Origin: Prescottella soli
GTDB lineage: Bacteria; Actinomycetota; Actinomycetes; Mycobacteriales; Mycobacteriaceae
Length of the DNA stretch: 64,000 nucleotides
Assembly (NCBI RefSeq): GCF_040024445.1
Contig: NZ_CP157276.1
Span: 3,968,001 to 4,032,000 of the forward strand
Direction of reading: 5' to 3'
Part shown: one piece after another, positions 1-9,631 of the stretch
How the letters are laid out: the number at the start of each line of letters is the position of its first letter
How positions within the stretch are numbered: position 1 is the stretch's first letter
The notes under the pieces: generated by a model
What the model saw: only the letters and a program-made list of their open reading frames with translations
What the model was told of the DNA's origin: nothing
Databases searched by the model: none
Translations under genes and position numbers: made by a program

Positions 1-10
1 GGGCCCGCGC

Positions 11-3000
11 TCAGGCGGGCAGCGACCGTGCCTGTGCCGCCAGTCCGTGCATCCCGCGGCGTTCCGATTCCTCGGCGACCGCGGACAGTTCACCGGCGCG
101 CCCAGCCGAGTTAGGCTCGAGCTGCGCGCGAAGCAGTCTGCACCGCAGCAGCGTCGGCGCGCCCGACGTACGGTGTGCGATCTGCTCCGCCTGCTCCAGC
201 AGGGCTGACGCCTGATCGGTCTGCCCCAGCATGGCGTGCAAGCGTGCGGACGCCTCGGCGACCGTACCGACGACCCCCACCTGTCCCACGGTCGCGATCC
301 GGTCCGTGAAGGGCGCGAGAAGTTCGAGGAACAGGTCGGCGTACTCGACCAGGGACAGATCGGCGACGATATGGGCGAGTAGCGTCTGGTGTCCCAGCGT
401 GGTCCACACGTCCGGCCCCGGGCCCGACGTCCAGCGCGCGATGCCCTCGACCGCGGCCCGCCGGTCGCCCCGTGCCGCCGCGATCGCGGTACTCCATGCC
501 CTCGGCTCGACAAAGCCGGGTGTCGTGCCAGCCAGCTCACCCTGCTCCCATCTCAAGGTGTTCTGAGCGAGGTCGGCGCTACCCGCGGTGTACAGCTCGG
601 TTTGCAGATGGATCTGCCGTGCCGTGTCGTACTGTCGCGCAGCTTGTTCGAGGTCTCCGCGCCACTCCGCGAGCGTGCCTTCCATCCACCTGAGCTGGAC
701 TCGAACCACGGGTAGGCGCAACAGGTCGCAGCCGATGATTCCCTGGCGCATGTGTGCGGCGGCGGCATCGACGTTCGCGAGATTCATCTGCGTCATGCTC
801 GCGACCGTGTGCACGATGACGTCGTCGACCCGCGACTGCTGGTGCGGCAATTCGAGCAGCTCGGTCAGCAGTTCGACCGATTCCCGACCATGCCGCGCCA
901 CTCCCGAGAAGAGGAGGATCCGACCCAGCAGTGCATCGGCGATCACGTCCGGATCACCCTGGGCCCGAGCCAGTTCGAGCGCGCGCCGGCTTATACCGTC
1001 GGGCACTGCGGAATCCGGGTGGTAGCAGTTGCCCACCGCGAGCGCGGACAGGACCCGGGAGTGCGCGACGGGATCCGACTCGACGAACGGTTCCAGTGCG
1101 TCGAGGCGTTCGAGGAGCGGCCCCGGATCCCGGCCGTACGACACCCACGGCCACCCTCCCGCGGCACGCAGGAGTGCGGCCGCCAGCCGCCCCGCGCCCG
1201 AGGTGCGTCCTTCGCGCACCGCGTCGAGCAGACCGGCACCGACGACGTCGAGAACGGTCTGCCCGCGACCGGCGCGGGCCAGTGCCTCCACCCGAGCCAC
1301 CAGCAGATCGTCACGATCGTCGGGCGACCGTTCCGACGCGGGCAGTTGGTCGAATATCTGGACGGCGGTCTCCCACCAGTGCGCGGCGGTCTCCGAACTC
1401 CATCGCTCCGTCGCCTCCCGGGCCGCGACGGTGCACGCGTCGAGCACCTCGCGCGGATCCGCCAGGGGCAGTGCGGCGCATAGGTGTTGGGCACGCCGAC
1501 TGGCACGGTCCGCATCGGAGGACTCCGCCAGGATCTCGGCGACCCGCGCGTGGATGCGCTGACGTCGCAACGCGGGCATGGCCTCGAGGACCTCGTGTCG
1601 CAGCAATCCGTGCGCGAAGACGTATCCCCGTGCCCCGGGCGCAGTCACGATGATGCGTTCGTCCGCCGCCTCGTCGAGGTAGTCGGCGAGCGCGTCCAGG
1701 TCGAGGCGAGACGCCGCCGCCAAGAGGTCGATCTCGATGGCGTCGCCGAGCACGGCCGCAACTCGCAGCACCTGCAACACCGCCGGTTCCACGGCTGCGA
1801 GTCGTCTGCCCAGCACCGACCGGACGGCCATCGGTATCTCGTCGCCGAGTCGCTCGTCGCGCGGCAGCCGCGCGTACTCCGAGACGAACAGCGGGTTACC
1901 CCCGGTTCGGTCGGTCAGGACCTGGACATGGGCCGGACCGATCCGCTCACCGGCGACGTGGCTGGCCAGCTCCTCGACCTCGGCCGGCCCCAACGGCGGC
2001 ACCGTGACGTGCCGGTTGCCTTCCCCGCGCAGCACCGCATCGACGAGTGCACCGACCGTTTCGATTCCGGTGTCACGCAGCGTCAACACGAAACACACCG
2101 GGCGGTGGAGTAGCGCGCCCACCAGATAGGACAGGCACCGCAGCGAAGTCGGGTCGGCCCACTGTATGTCGTCGACGACGACGGCCAGAGCGGGCTTACC
2201 CGCGACCGCTGCTTCGATCACCTCCAGCACCCGTTCGTACACGGCGAATCGCGCCTCGTCCGGGTCGACGCCCGTCGCCGGAATCAACACCGCGTCCGCG
2301 TCGCCGCCGAGCTCACGCACCAGTCGGCGGATCGGCCACCAGGCGGGTGCGCCGTCGTCCTCCGGGCACCGCGCCCAGACCGCCGCCCCACCGACAGCCA
2401 CCGTCCGCGCAGCACACTCCTCCGCCAACCGTGTTTTCCCGATCCCGGCGGGGCCGGTGAGTGCAAGCCACCGCGTCGAGCCGGCGAGGACGTCGTCGAG
2501 CATCCGCTCGATCACGAGCGTTTCGCCTCTGCGCCCGACGAACACGCGGCCGGTTTCCACCTCGCCGACCGCGTCGCCCGCCCCGGGTGCGTCGGCGCTC
2601 GAGGACTGGGACGCGGGTAGCGGAACTAGCGGAACGTGTTCCGCCCCGGTCCATCCCGGTGTGCGGGGCCAGGCCGCGAGACCCGGATCGTGGCGCAGGA
2701 TCGCACTCTGGAGTGCACGCAGCTCGGTCCCGGGCTCGAGCCCCAACTCGGCGTCGAGCCGACCGACGTGCGATCGGAACCACTCCAGCGCCTCCGACGA
2801 CCGGCCTGCCCGGTGCAGCGCGAGCATCCGGAGCCAGCAGGTTCGGTCCCGGTACGGGAATTCGCTGCACAACTGGGCCGCTTCCACGAGGGCGGGCGGG
2901 ACCCGCCCCAGCGCGAGCAGCGCGGTGATCCGGGTCTCCCTACATTCTGTCCGTACCTCGTCGAAGCCCGCGGCCTCCACCTGAACCCACGGCGCATCGG

Positions 3001-3436
3001 CCAGGTCCTCGAGCAACGGCCCCCGGACTGCCGAGAGTGCACGGTCGGCGGTCTTCAGCGCTGGTTCCCACGCCCCGTCCTCCGCGAGACGCCGCGCGTT
3101 CTCGGCGTCGTCGAGGAAACTCACCAGATCGACCTCGTCGGTCGAAATGTCGAGGACGTAACCCGGCGGTTGCCGCCCGATCGGCGAGGTGGCTCCGGTC
3201 TCGACACGGAGCACCCGGCGTAGGTTCGAGATGTACGCCTGGATGCTCGCCATGGCACTCGCGGGCGCATCGTCCCCCCAGAGGGCGTCGACGAGGCGGG
3301 CGGTGGACACCACCCGCCCCCGACCGAGCAGCAGGACGGCCAGGACCGCGCGTTGCTTGCGCGGCCCCAGATCGAGGATCTCGTCACCGGAGTCGGTGTG
3401 GGCGACCTCCAGCGGTCCGAGCAGCCGATAGATCAT
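11..3436 (-). CDS. SARP/AfsR-type transcriptional regulator with AAA ATPase and TPR-like region
   Basis: Large (1141 aa) cytoplasmic regulator. Residues 1-95 form an OmpR-type winged-helix DNA-binding domain (LGPLEV opening, then LGPRKQRAVLAVLL), and 100-245 a bacterial transcriptional activation domain (BTAD). A linker follows, then an NTPase with Walker A GPAGIGKT at 328-335 and Walker B ending VVVDDIQWAD. The rest is helical, TPR-like. Family members usually activate a neighbouring pathway and use ATP binding to switch. The ATG at 3436 is chosen because GAGGAGTC precedes it at good spacing; an upstream in-frame extension has no such site. It lies 77 bases downstream of a co-directional drug exporter, so it may control or be co-transcribed with it. 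The effector is unknown. Confidence 0.85.
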   Translation of the reverse strand: MIYRLLGPLEVAHTDSGDEILDLGPRKQRAVLAVLLLGRGRVVSTARLVDALWGDDAPASAMASIQAYISNLRRVLRVETGATSPIGRQPPGYVLDISTDEVDLVSFLDDAENARRLAEDGAWEPALKTADRALSAVRGPLLEDLADAPWVQVEAAGFDEVRTECRETRITALLALGRVPPALVEAAQLCSEFPYRDRTCWLRMLALHRAGRSSEALEWFRSHVGRLDAELGLEPGTELRALQSAILRHDPGLAAWPRTPGWTGAEHVPLVPLPASQSSSADAPGAGDAVGEVETGRVFVGRRGETLVIERMLDDVLAGSTRWLALTGPAGIGKTRLAEECAARTVAVGGAAVWARCPEDDGAPAWWPIRRLVRELGGDADAVLIPATGVDPDEARFAVYERVLEVIEAAVAGKPALAVVVDDIQWADPTSLRCLSYLVGALLHRPVCFVLTLRDTGIETVGALVDAVLRGEGNRHVTVPPLGPAEVEELASHVAGERIGPAHVQVLTDRTGGNPLFVSEYARLPRDERLGDEIPMAVRSVLGRRLAAVEPAVLQVLRVAAVLGDAIEIDLLAAASRLDLDALADYLDEAADERIIVTAPGARGYVFAHGLLRHEVLEAMPALRRQRIHARVAEILAESSDADRASRRAQHLCAALPLADPREVLDACTVAAREATERWSSETAAHWWETAVQIFDQLPASERSPDDRDDLLVARVEALARAGRGQTVLDVVGAGLLDAVREGRTSGAGRLAAALLRAAGGWPWVSYGRDPGPLLERLDALEPFVESDPVAHSRVLSALAVGNCYHPDSAVPDGISRRALELARAQGDPDVIADALLGRILLFSGVARHGRESVELLTELLELPHQQSRVDDVIVHTVASMTQMNLANVDAAAAHMRQGIIGCDLLRLPVVRVQLRWMEGTLAEWRGDLEQAARQYDTARQIHLQTELYTAGSADLAQNTLRWEQGELAGTTPGFVEPRAWSTAIAAARGDRRAAVEGIARWTSGPGPDVWTTLGHQTLLAHIVADLSLVEYADLFLELLAPFTDRIATVGQVGVVGTVAEASARLHAMLGQTDQASALLEQAEQIAHRTSGAPTLLRCRLLRAQLEPNSAGRAGELSAVAEESERRGMHGLAAQARSLPA

Positions 3437-3513
3437 CTGTGGACTCCTCGTACCCGACGACTCCGGACTGCACGAGTGTAGGGACCGAGAGGCGTCGATG
3501 TACGGCAAAACGA

Positions 3514-4959
3514 TCATCGCACTGCCGAAACGACCTCACCGACACCGTCGGCGCTCCGACGCGCAGAACGTCGCGCGGGCAGGGTTGCCGCGCAGACCAG
3601 CGCTCCGAGCGCCGCGACGAGTGAGGCGACCATCAGCGCGGCGTGGAGGCCGGAGACGAAGTCCTCCGGCGATCCCCCCGGCAGCATCGATTGCGCGGGC
3701 AGGAGGGCTCCGAGACCGGCCACGCCCACAGCAATCCCGGTCTGGCGGAATGCGTCGTTGATGCCGGCGGCCAACCCGAAGTGGTCGGCAGTGCTCTCCC
3801 CAAGCACCAGCCCGCTCATCACCGGATTGAACACTCCGGCGCCCACCAGGGCGACGGCGAACCCGGGCAGGATCGCGTACTTCGAGCTGGACACGTCCAC
3901 GACGGTCATCATCACCAAGCCCGAAGCCACCAAGATCAGCGAAGCAGTCAGCGTGACCGACACAGGGATTCGGCCGTCGAGTTTCGCGGTTGCGCCTGCG
4001 ACGACGAACATGGCGACCGTCGCGGGCAGGTACACCAACCCCGCCTCGACAGGCGACAAGTGCAGGATGTTCTGCAGGTAGATCGTGGTGTAGACGAACA
4101 CCGCGAACAACGACGCCGAGATCGCGAAGGCCGCGACCTGCGCGCCCGCGAACGCCCGGTTCGTCAGCAGCTGCGGCGGCAACATCGGTTCACGCGCCCG
4201 CAGTTCGTATCCGACGAATCCGATCAGCGCGACGGCACCGACGACGAGAGCGACAACCGTCGCCGGCGCGGTCCATCCGACCTCGTTGCCGCGCAACAGC
4301 CCGAAAACGAGCGCGCCCAACCCGATGCAGACGAGGATCTGTCCGATCACGTCGGCACCGCGGGGGTTCGGGTCCCGCGACTCCGGCACCCACCTGACAG
4401 TGACGGCGAGTGTCAGCAGTCCGATCGGGACGTTGATCAGGAAAATGGCCCGCCAGTGCACCAGCTCGGTCAGCAGACCGCCGACCAGCGGACCGATCGC
4501 GAACGCCCCGCCGATCGTGGCGCCGTACGCGGCCAGCGCCGTGGTGCGCGCGGGACCCTTCTCGAACACGTCGGCGAGGAGTGCGAGCGAGCAGGCGAAC
4601 ATGACGGCGGCGCCGACCCCTTGCACCGTGCGTGCAAGGTCGAGCACCAAGATGTCCGGCGCCACCGTGCAGATCAGCGAGGCGACGGTGAACGCCGCGA
4701 TGCCGATTTCGAACACGTAGCGACGCCCACGCCGGTCAGCCCACGATCCGGCGCTGAGGACCACGGTCGCCAACGCCAGCGTGTAGGCGTCGACGACCCA
4801 CTGCAGCCCGCTCACGCCGGTGTCGAGATCGACCGCGATGGAGGGCAGGGCGGTGTTGACCACGGCGATGTCGAGCATCAACATCGCCGTGGTCACGCAG
4901 ACCACGATCAGGGTTGCGCGTCGCGTTGCGACGCCCTTCGGAATTGTTTCGACCGGCAT
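3514..4959 (-). CDS. MFS drug exporter, DHA2 (EmrB/QacA-like) family
   Basis: 481-residue polytopic membrane protein, a proton-driven exporter by family. The first segment carries the DHA2 signature LDIAVVNTALPSIAVDL, followed by WVVDAYTLALA and the loop motif ADRRGRRYVF. Motif C-like glycine/proline-rich helices and a VPESRDP loop after the sixth helix also fit; about 14 helices are expected. The ATG at 4959 is preceded by AAGGA. An in-frame extension to 5220 is soluble and unlike the family, so I reject it. The gene is upstream of the AfsR-like regulator and divergent from the serine hydrolase, with 259 bases between that hold no gene. The substrate cannot be read from sequence. Confidence 0.88.
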   Translation of the reverse strand: MPVETIPKGVATRRATLIVVCVTTAMLMLDIAVVNTALPSIAVDLDTGVSGLQWVVDAYTLALATVVLSAGSWADRRGRRYVFEIGIAAFTVASLICTVAPDILVLDLARTVQGVGAAVMFACSLALLADVFEKGPARTTALAAYGATIGGAFAIGPLVGGLLTELVHWRAIFLINVPIGLLTLAVTVRWVPESRDPNPRGADVIGQILVCIGLGALVFGLLRGNEVGWTAPATVVALVVGAVALIGFVGYELRAREPMLPPQLLTNRAFAGAQVAAFAISASLFAVFVYTTIYLQNILHLSPVEAGLVYLPATVAMFVVAGATAKLDGRIPVSVTLTASLILVASGLVMMTVVDVSSSKYAILPGFAVALVGAGVFNPVMSGLVLGESTADHFGLAAGINDAFRQTGIAVGVAGLGALLPAQSMLPGGSPEDFVSGLHAALMVASLVAALGALVCAATLPARRSARRSADGVGEVVSAVR

Positions 4960-5218
4960 CGGGTGTCCTTGGTGTGTCGTGGGAGCGGCACGAGGGCTCT
5001 CGCGCCGTCCCCACCGTGTGCCCGCGCGCTTGGCTCGCACCGGGTGAAACCCTTGGAGGCGTCCCGCCCAAACGGCCGAGGTGCGAATTTCGTCGACCCG
5101 ATGCCGCCACACAACACCCATTCTGGGCTCGATCGGGAGAATTGACGCACCGCACGCGGGGTGCGTCCTAGCCTGGCAACCGGGACTGCAGTGGGGCCAC
5201 GCCCGATTCGAGGTGTTC

Positions 5219-6358
5219 ATGACATCTGTACAGGGTCAGTGTGATTCGGCGTTCGACGGTGTTCGTCAGGTGTTCGAGGAGAGCTTCGAGGACGGGCAGA
5301 ATCTGGGTGCCGCGGTGGCGGTGTTCGCGGACGGCCGGTCGGTGGTGGACCTGTGGGGCGGCGTCGCGGATCGGGGCACCGGACGGGAGTGGGCGTGGGA
5401 CACACCATGCGTGGTGTTCTCGTGCACCAAGGCCGTGACGGCGGCCGCAGCGCTGTTGCTCGTCGAACGCGGCTACGTCACCCTCGACGAACCGGTGGCC
5501 GAGTGGTGGCCGGAGTTCGCGGAGAACGGCAAGAGCGGTGTCACACTCGAGCACCTGCTGACGCACCAGGCGGGTCTGCCCGCCTTCGACGGCCCGGTGT
5601 CCGTCGCTCAGGCCGCCGATCCGGTCGAGATGGCCCGGCGACTCGCTCGGCAGGCGCCGGAGTGGGAACCAGGAACCGCGTTCGGCTACCACGCGCTCAC
5701 ATTCGGGTGGCTGATCGCCGAAGCGGTGCGCCGGCATGCGGGGACGACGGTGGGCCGGTTCGTGCGCGACGAGTTCGGTTCGGACCTGTGGATCGGGGCA
5801 CCACCGGGCACGATCGAGCGAGCGGCGCGGATCAGCGTCCCGCGCCGCGGTGAACCGAAATCGGCGTTGACGGACATCGCCACCCAGACCCGGATAGGTG
5901 CCGCGTACGCGGAACCGGCGTCGCTCATCTTCCGCGCCACCGCCAATCCGGCGGCGTCGTACAACGACCCGGCCCTGCTGGCGGGCGGGTGGCCGTCGGC
6001 GGGCATGGTGACGACGGCCCGCGCCCTCGCCCGCTTCTACCGGGACCTGGTGCACGGGGTGTCGCTGAGTCACGAGACCCTGTCCGACGCGCTCCGCGTG
6101 CGGGTGCGGGGACTGGATCAGGTGCTGCTCACCGACAGCGCATACGGGCTCGGGTTCATGCGTCCCGCGCAGAGTTTCGAGCTTCCCGAGGTGGCGTCCG
6201 CCGCGTTCGGGCATCCGGGTGCGGGCGGGGCGGTGGGATTGGGCGATCCCGACCACGGCCTGGCGCTCGCGTTCGTGCCGAATCTCAAGCGCGACTACTT
6301 CGCCGGCGACCGTCGGGCGCACCGGCTGATCGAGGCCGCCTACGCCGCGATCATGTGA
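5219..6358 (+). CDS. Serine hydrolase, class C beta-lactamase/esterase EstB-like fold
   Basis: 379 aa. The SxxK motif SCTK (in VFSCTKAVTAAA) supplies the nucleophile and general base. A tyrosine in FGYHALTFGWL sits where the family has its second catalytic motif, and HPGAGGAVGLGDP near the C terminus matches the third. Such proteins are mostly esterases or peptidases rather than true beta-lactamases. No signal peptide is seen from this start, so it is probably cytoplasmic. The ATG is placed by GAGG six bases upstream. It converges on the HAD gene with only 11 bases between the stops. Confidence 0.85.
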   Translation: MTSVQGQCDSAFDGVRQVFEESFEDGQNLGAAVAVFADGRSVVDLWGGVADRGTGREWAWDTPCVVFSCTKAVTAAAALLLVERGYVTLDEPVAEWWPEFAENGKSGVTLEHLLTHQAGLPAFDGPVSVAQAADPVEMARRLARQAPEWEPGTAFGYHALTFGWLIAEAVRRHAGTTVGRFVRDEFGSDLWIGAPPGTIERAARISVPRRGEPKSALTDIATQTRIGAAYAEPASLIFRATANPAASYNDPALLAGGWPSAGMVTTARALARFYRDLVHGVSLSHETLSDALRVRVRGLDQVLLTDSAYGLGFMRPAQSFELPEVASAAFGHPGAGGAVGLGDPDHGLALAFVPNLKRDYFAGDRRAHRLIEAAYAAIM

Positions 6359-6369
6359 AACATCTTTTT

Positions 6370-7185
6370 TCAGAAGGGGTTCGCGGTGCGCCCCACCAGA
6401 TCTGCGACCGACTCGAGCACCAGCGTCGGCCGGTACGGGAACGTCTCGACGGTCTGACGGGTGGAGATGCCGCTGAGCACCAGGATGGTCTGCAGACCGG
6501 CCTCGAGGCCCGACACGACGTCGGTGTCCATCCGGTCTCCGATCATGAGCGTGTTCTCCGAGTGCGCCCCGATCGCGCGCAGCGCCGAACGCATCATCAG
6601 TGGGTTCGGCTTGCCCACGTAGTACGGTTCGCGGCCCGTCGCGCGCGTGATGAGTGCCGCGACCGAACCCGTTGCGGGAAGCGAACCCTCGCGGGACGGA
6701 CCGGTTGCGTCCGGGTTGGTGGCGATGAATCGGGCGCCCCGCTCGACCAGGCGGATCGCGGTGGTGATCGCCTCGAAGGAGTAGGTGCGGGTCTCGCCGA
6801 GCACCACGTAGTCGGGGTCGTTGTCGGTGAGGACGTAGCCGATCTCGTGCAGCGCCGTCGTCAGACCGGATTCGCCCACCACGTAAGCGCTTCCGCCGGG
6901 GCGCTGGTTCTTCAGGAAGGTCGCGGTGGCGAGCGCCGACGTCCAGATCGACTGCTCGGGGATGTCGAGACCGCTGCGCAGCAATCGGGCGCGCAGGTCG
7001 CGCGGGGTACGGATGGAGTTGTTGGTCAGCACGATGAAGGGGGTTCCGGCCTCTTGCAGCTCGGCCAGGAAGTCATCGGCGCCGGGAATGATGTGTTCCT
7101 CGTGGACCAGCACCCCGTCCATGTCCATGAGATAGGTCCAACCGGGGTTCCGCTCGTCGGTACTCACGACTCCAGTATCCGTCAT
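6370..7185 (-). CDS. HAD-superfamily sugar/nucleotide phosphatase, NagD-like (IIA)
   Basis: 271 aa. HAD motif I is DMDGVLV, motif II LTNNS, the motif III lysine is in VGKPNP, and motif IV is IGDRMDTDV. The type IIA cap lies between motifs II and III. NagD-like enzymes dephosphorylate small phosphorylated metabolites; the substrate here is unknown. The ATG at 7185 overlaps the TGA of the upstream secreted esterase gene (ATGA), so the two are probably translationally coupled. A much longer in-frame reading upstream is antisense-like and discarded. Confidence 0.88.
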   Translation of the reverse strand: MTDTGVVSTDERNPGWTYLMDMDGVLVHEEHIIPGADDFLAELQEAGTPFIVLTNNSIRTPRDLRARLLRSGLDIPEQSIWTSALATATFLKNQRPGGSAYVVGESGLTTALHEIGYVLTDNDPDYVVLGETRTYSFEAITTAIRLVERGARFIATNPDATGPSREGSLPATGSVAALITRATGREPYYVGKPNPLMMRSALRAIGAHSENTLMIGDRMDTDVVSGLEAGLQTILVLSGISTRQTVETFPYRPTLVLESVADLVGRTANPF

Positions 7186-8180
7186 GCCCCGATCGCCGGC
7201 CCGATCACCGCCCACGAGTCCTGCATCTCGGCCTCGAACAGGCCCCACGAGTGGCTGCCCTGATTGCGGTAGACGACCGTCGCCGGGATCCCGAGCGAGC
7301 GCAGTCGCGCGTCCATCACCGCGGTGCAGCCCTGCGTGATCGCCTCCACCACTCCGCCGCCGATCGCCTGCGGGATGGTCAGCAGCGGGTTGTGGTCGTC
7401 GATCGGTCCCGGCACACCGGACGCAGCGGACAGGTACAACGCCTTGCCGCGCAACCGTTCCGCCTGCACGACGGGGTCGTGCTGGATCCACAGCGGACCA
7501 CCGCTCGGACCCCACATGTTGGCCGCGTTGCCCCCGCCGCGCAGTTCGACCATCGATCGGACCATGGCCTGCCCGTTGGGGTCGCTGGTCTGCGCGCACC
7601 CGCTGTACGAGCCGACGGCGCGGTAGACGTCGGGCGCCTGGATCGCGAGGTCGAGCACCGGCCCGGCTCCCATCGACACGCCGCCTATGGCGTTGACGCC
7701 GGTGGTCCCGAACTGCCGGTCGATCACGGGCGGCAGCTCGCGTGTGAGGAACGTCTGCCACTTGTTGCGGCCCAGCACCGGGTCGTCGGAGACCCAGTCG
7801 GTGTACATCGAGAACTTGCCGCCCACCGGCAGCACCACGTTGACGTGCTTGTCCGCGAAGAACTGCGCGACCTTCGTGTTGTTGAACCACGAGATGCCGT
7901 CCTCGCCGCCACCGATCCCGGTCAGCAGGTAGAACGTGGGCGCGGGACCCCCGCCGACGGGGTGGATGACGTCGCTCGTGACCACCCGATCCATCGACGG
8001 CGAGTACACCGAGATCCGGGTCACGCGGTCGCTCACCTGGACTATGCCCGCGACGTTCGACGGTGCGGCCTGCGCGGTGAGCGCCGTCCCGGCCATCGCG
8101 GCCACCGTCATCCCGACGAGGACGAGTGAACGGAGGATCCGGCGTGCCGTTGCACCGACCGTCGTTCCGGAGCTTCTCAT
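7182..8180 (-). CDS. Secreted alpha/beta-hydrolase, esterase/mycolyltransferase (antigen 85-like)
   Basis: 332 aa. A basic N terminus and hydrophobic stretch (RSLVLVGMTVAAMAGTALTAQA) form a signal peptide, cleaved near AQA-AP. The nucleophile elbow is GGVSMGAG and the catalytic histidine is in GSHSWGLFE, as in the esterase-D/antigen 85 family. In this group of organisms such proteins are corynomycolyl or mycolyl transferases, or cell-wall lipid esterases. GGAGG nine bases upstream fixes the ATG at 8180. The gene ends in an ATGA overlap with the HAD phosphatase gene. Which acyl substrate it uses is inference only. Confidence 0.83.
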   Translation of the reverse strand: MRSSGTTVGATARRILRSLVLVGMTVAAMAGTALTAQAAPSNVAGIVQVSDRVTRISVYSPSMDRVVTSDVIHPVGGGPAPTFYLLTGIGGGEDGISWFNNTKVAQFFADKHVNVVLPVGGKFSMYTDWVSDDPVLGRNKWQTFLTRELPPVIDRQFGTTGVNAIGGVSMGAGPVLDLAIQAPDVYRAVGSYSGCAQTSDPNGQAMVRSMVELRGGGNAANMWGPSGGPLWIQHDPVVQAERLRGKALYLSAASGVPGPIDDHNPLLTIPQAIGGGVVEAITQGCTAVMDARLRSLGIPATVVYRNQGSHSWGLFEAEMQDSWAVIGPAIGA

Positions 8181-8331
8181 CGCGCACCTCCGGCCGAGTT
8201 GGCCTGAATTGCTTTCCGGCTGAATGAAGCTCAGCACAGCATATCCGCGGGGCATCCGGCTGGGGGAGCGGATCGCGGACGCGACGTGCCTGCATGTCGA
8301 CAATCCCGCCTGTTGAGTCTTGGATGTCTGT

Positions 8332-9060
8332 ATGGATGGCAATCGAATCCCGGATCCGGTACGCGTGATGGCCGGATTCGTAACGCTGCTCGGCGACGGC
8401 GCGCGGCTGGCGGCGACCACGACGCTGGACGTGGCGTCGCGGTTACCCGTTGTCGGGCCCGGCCTCGCAGCGCTGGATGCGCGGGGTGCCGAGACGCTCA
8501 GGGTGGCGGACGCCGTCACCGATCGGCTGCTGCGACTGGTCGTTCGCCGAGTGGTGGCCGCCGCGTTGGCGGAGGTGGACATCACGACCGTGGTGCGCGA
8601 TCACGTCGACCTCGACACGATTGCCGAAGGCATCGACGTCGAGCGGATCGTCGACCGGGTGGACATCGAGCACATAGTGGATCGGGTCGACGTCGACGCG
8701 ATTGCGGCACGGGTGGACATCGCGCCGATCCTCGATCGCGTCGACGTGAACGACGTCGCCGGCCGGGTGGACGTCGAGCGGATCGTCGATCGGGTCGACA
8801 TCGGGCGAATCGTCGACCGCGTCGACGTCGACGCGATCGCCGCGAAGGTGGACGTGGACGCGGTGATCGAACGGATCGACCTGGTCGGGCTGTCCAACGA
8901 GGTGATCGACGGCGTCGACCTGCCCCGGATCATCCGGGAATCGACGAGTTCGATGTCGACCGAGGCGGTACGCGGTGCGCGGACGCAGGGCATGGCCGCC
9001 GACGACGCCGTCGCGGGCTTCGTCGGACGGCTGTTCGGCCGCGAGAGCGGTGACTCGTGA
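8332..9060 (+). CDS. Nonapeptide-repeat protein of unknown function
   Basis: 242 aa, not recognised as a named family. Residues 1-80 are amphipathic/helical. From about residue 82 to 190 it runs in near-perfect nine-residue repeats of the form VDxxxIxxR (IDVERIVDR, VDIEHIVDR, VDVDAIAAR, VDIAPILDR and so on), about eleven units. Aspartate recurs at position 2 and arginine or lysine at position 9. No signal peptide or membrane helix is evident. The start is uncertain: ATG 8332 or an in-frame TTG at 8320, neither with a clear ribosome site. It overlaps the downstream RDD gene by GTGA, so the two probably act together, perhaps at the membrane. Confidence 0.75.
   Translation: MDGNRIPDPVRVMAGFVTLLGDGARLAATTTLDVASRLPVVGPGLAALDARGAETLRVADAVTDRLLRLVVRRVVAAALAEVDITTVVRDHVDLDTIAEGIDVERIVDRVDIEHIVDRVDVDAIAARVDIAPILDRVDVNDVAGRVDVERIVDRVDIGRIVDRVDVDAIAAKVDVDAVIERIDLVGLSNEVIDGVDLPRIIRESTSSMSTEAVRGARTQGMAADDAVAGFVGRLFGRESGDS
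8575..8905 (+). repeat. Coding 27-bp tandem repeat region (nine-residue units)
   Basis: DNA behind the nonapeptide repeats. GTCGAC/GTGGAC recurs every 27 bases, with drift at third positions and in the variable residues. The periodicity is seen directly. The drift suggests old, selected repeats rather than a recent slippage array. Confidence 0.8.
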
Positions 9061-9557
9061 CCGATGTTCGGCAGTCGGCTCCGGCTCACCGCCCCGCCGG
9101 CATCGTCACCCGCGGTCTCGCGGCACTCATCGACATCGGAGTGGTGCTCTTCCAGATGGGGGTGATCTACGCGGCCCTCGTCTTCGCCCGGTTGTTGTTC
9201 TCGCCGCAGGAGTTTCGATTCCCGCACACGCAGCTGCTGCTGTCGATCACGACCTTCCTCGGGCTGTCGGTGCTGTACCTGACGGTGTGCTGGGCAACCA
9301 GTGGACGCTCGGTCGGCGCGGTCGCGATGGGTCTGCGTCTGGTCAGTCGCGACGGCCGACTGGTCCGGCTGCCGCGGTGCGCGCTCCGCGCGGTGCTGTG
9401 CGTGCTCTTCGGATTCGGGCTGTTCTGGGCCGCCGTCGATGTGCGCCGTAGATCCCTCCAGGACATCCTTTTGCGAACGTCCGTCGTCTACGACTGGACA
9501 CCCGCCCCGGATCTGGTCGAACACGATCTCGCGCACCCCACCGACCGCGACCGATGA
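9057..9557 (+). CDS. RDD-family integral membrane protein
   Basis: 166 aa. The family pattern is present: an early helix after RGLAALIDIGVVL (the R and D of RDD), two further helices (LLLSITTFLGLSVLYLTVCW and ALRAVLCVLFGFGLFW), a central motif GRSVGAVAMGLRLVSRDG, and the closing aspartates of RRSLQDILLRTSVVYD. RDD proteins have no single agreed function; some are linked to ion exchange or protein export. The GTG start overlaps the stop of the nonapeptide-repeat gene (GTGA), indicating coupled translation. Confidence 0.85.
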   Translation: MTDVRQSAPAHRPAGIVTRGLAALIDIGVVLFQMGVIYAALVFARLLFSPQEFRFPHTQLLLSITTFLGLSVLYLTVCWATSGRSVGAVAMGLRLVSRDGRLVRLPRCALRAVLCVLFGFGLFWAAVDVRRRSLQDILLRTSVVYDWTPAPDLVEHDLAHPTDRDR

Positions 9558-9631
9558 GAGGGGGCTGTAGCCCGGGAGTGACGCGGGGCATACTCGAAGC
9601 CAATCGAATCGGGTAGACGATCGGAGAACCG

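Noticed and set aside
5219-6358. Calling this gene a true class C beta-lactamase (antibiotic resistance)
   Set aside because: No signal peptide and the third motif is HxG-like rather than KTG; family members are mostly esterases.
8601-9536. Long minus-strand frame opposite the nonapeptide-repeat and RDD genes
   Set aside because: Its Ser/Thr/Arg repeats are the antisense reading of the VDxxx repeats; no start signal.
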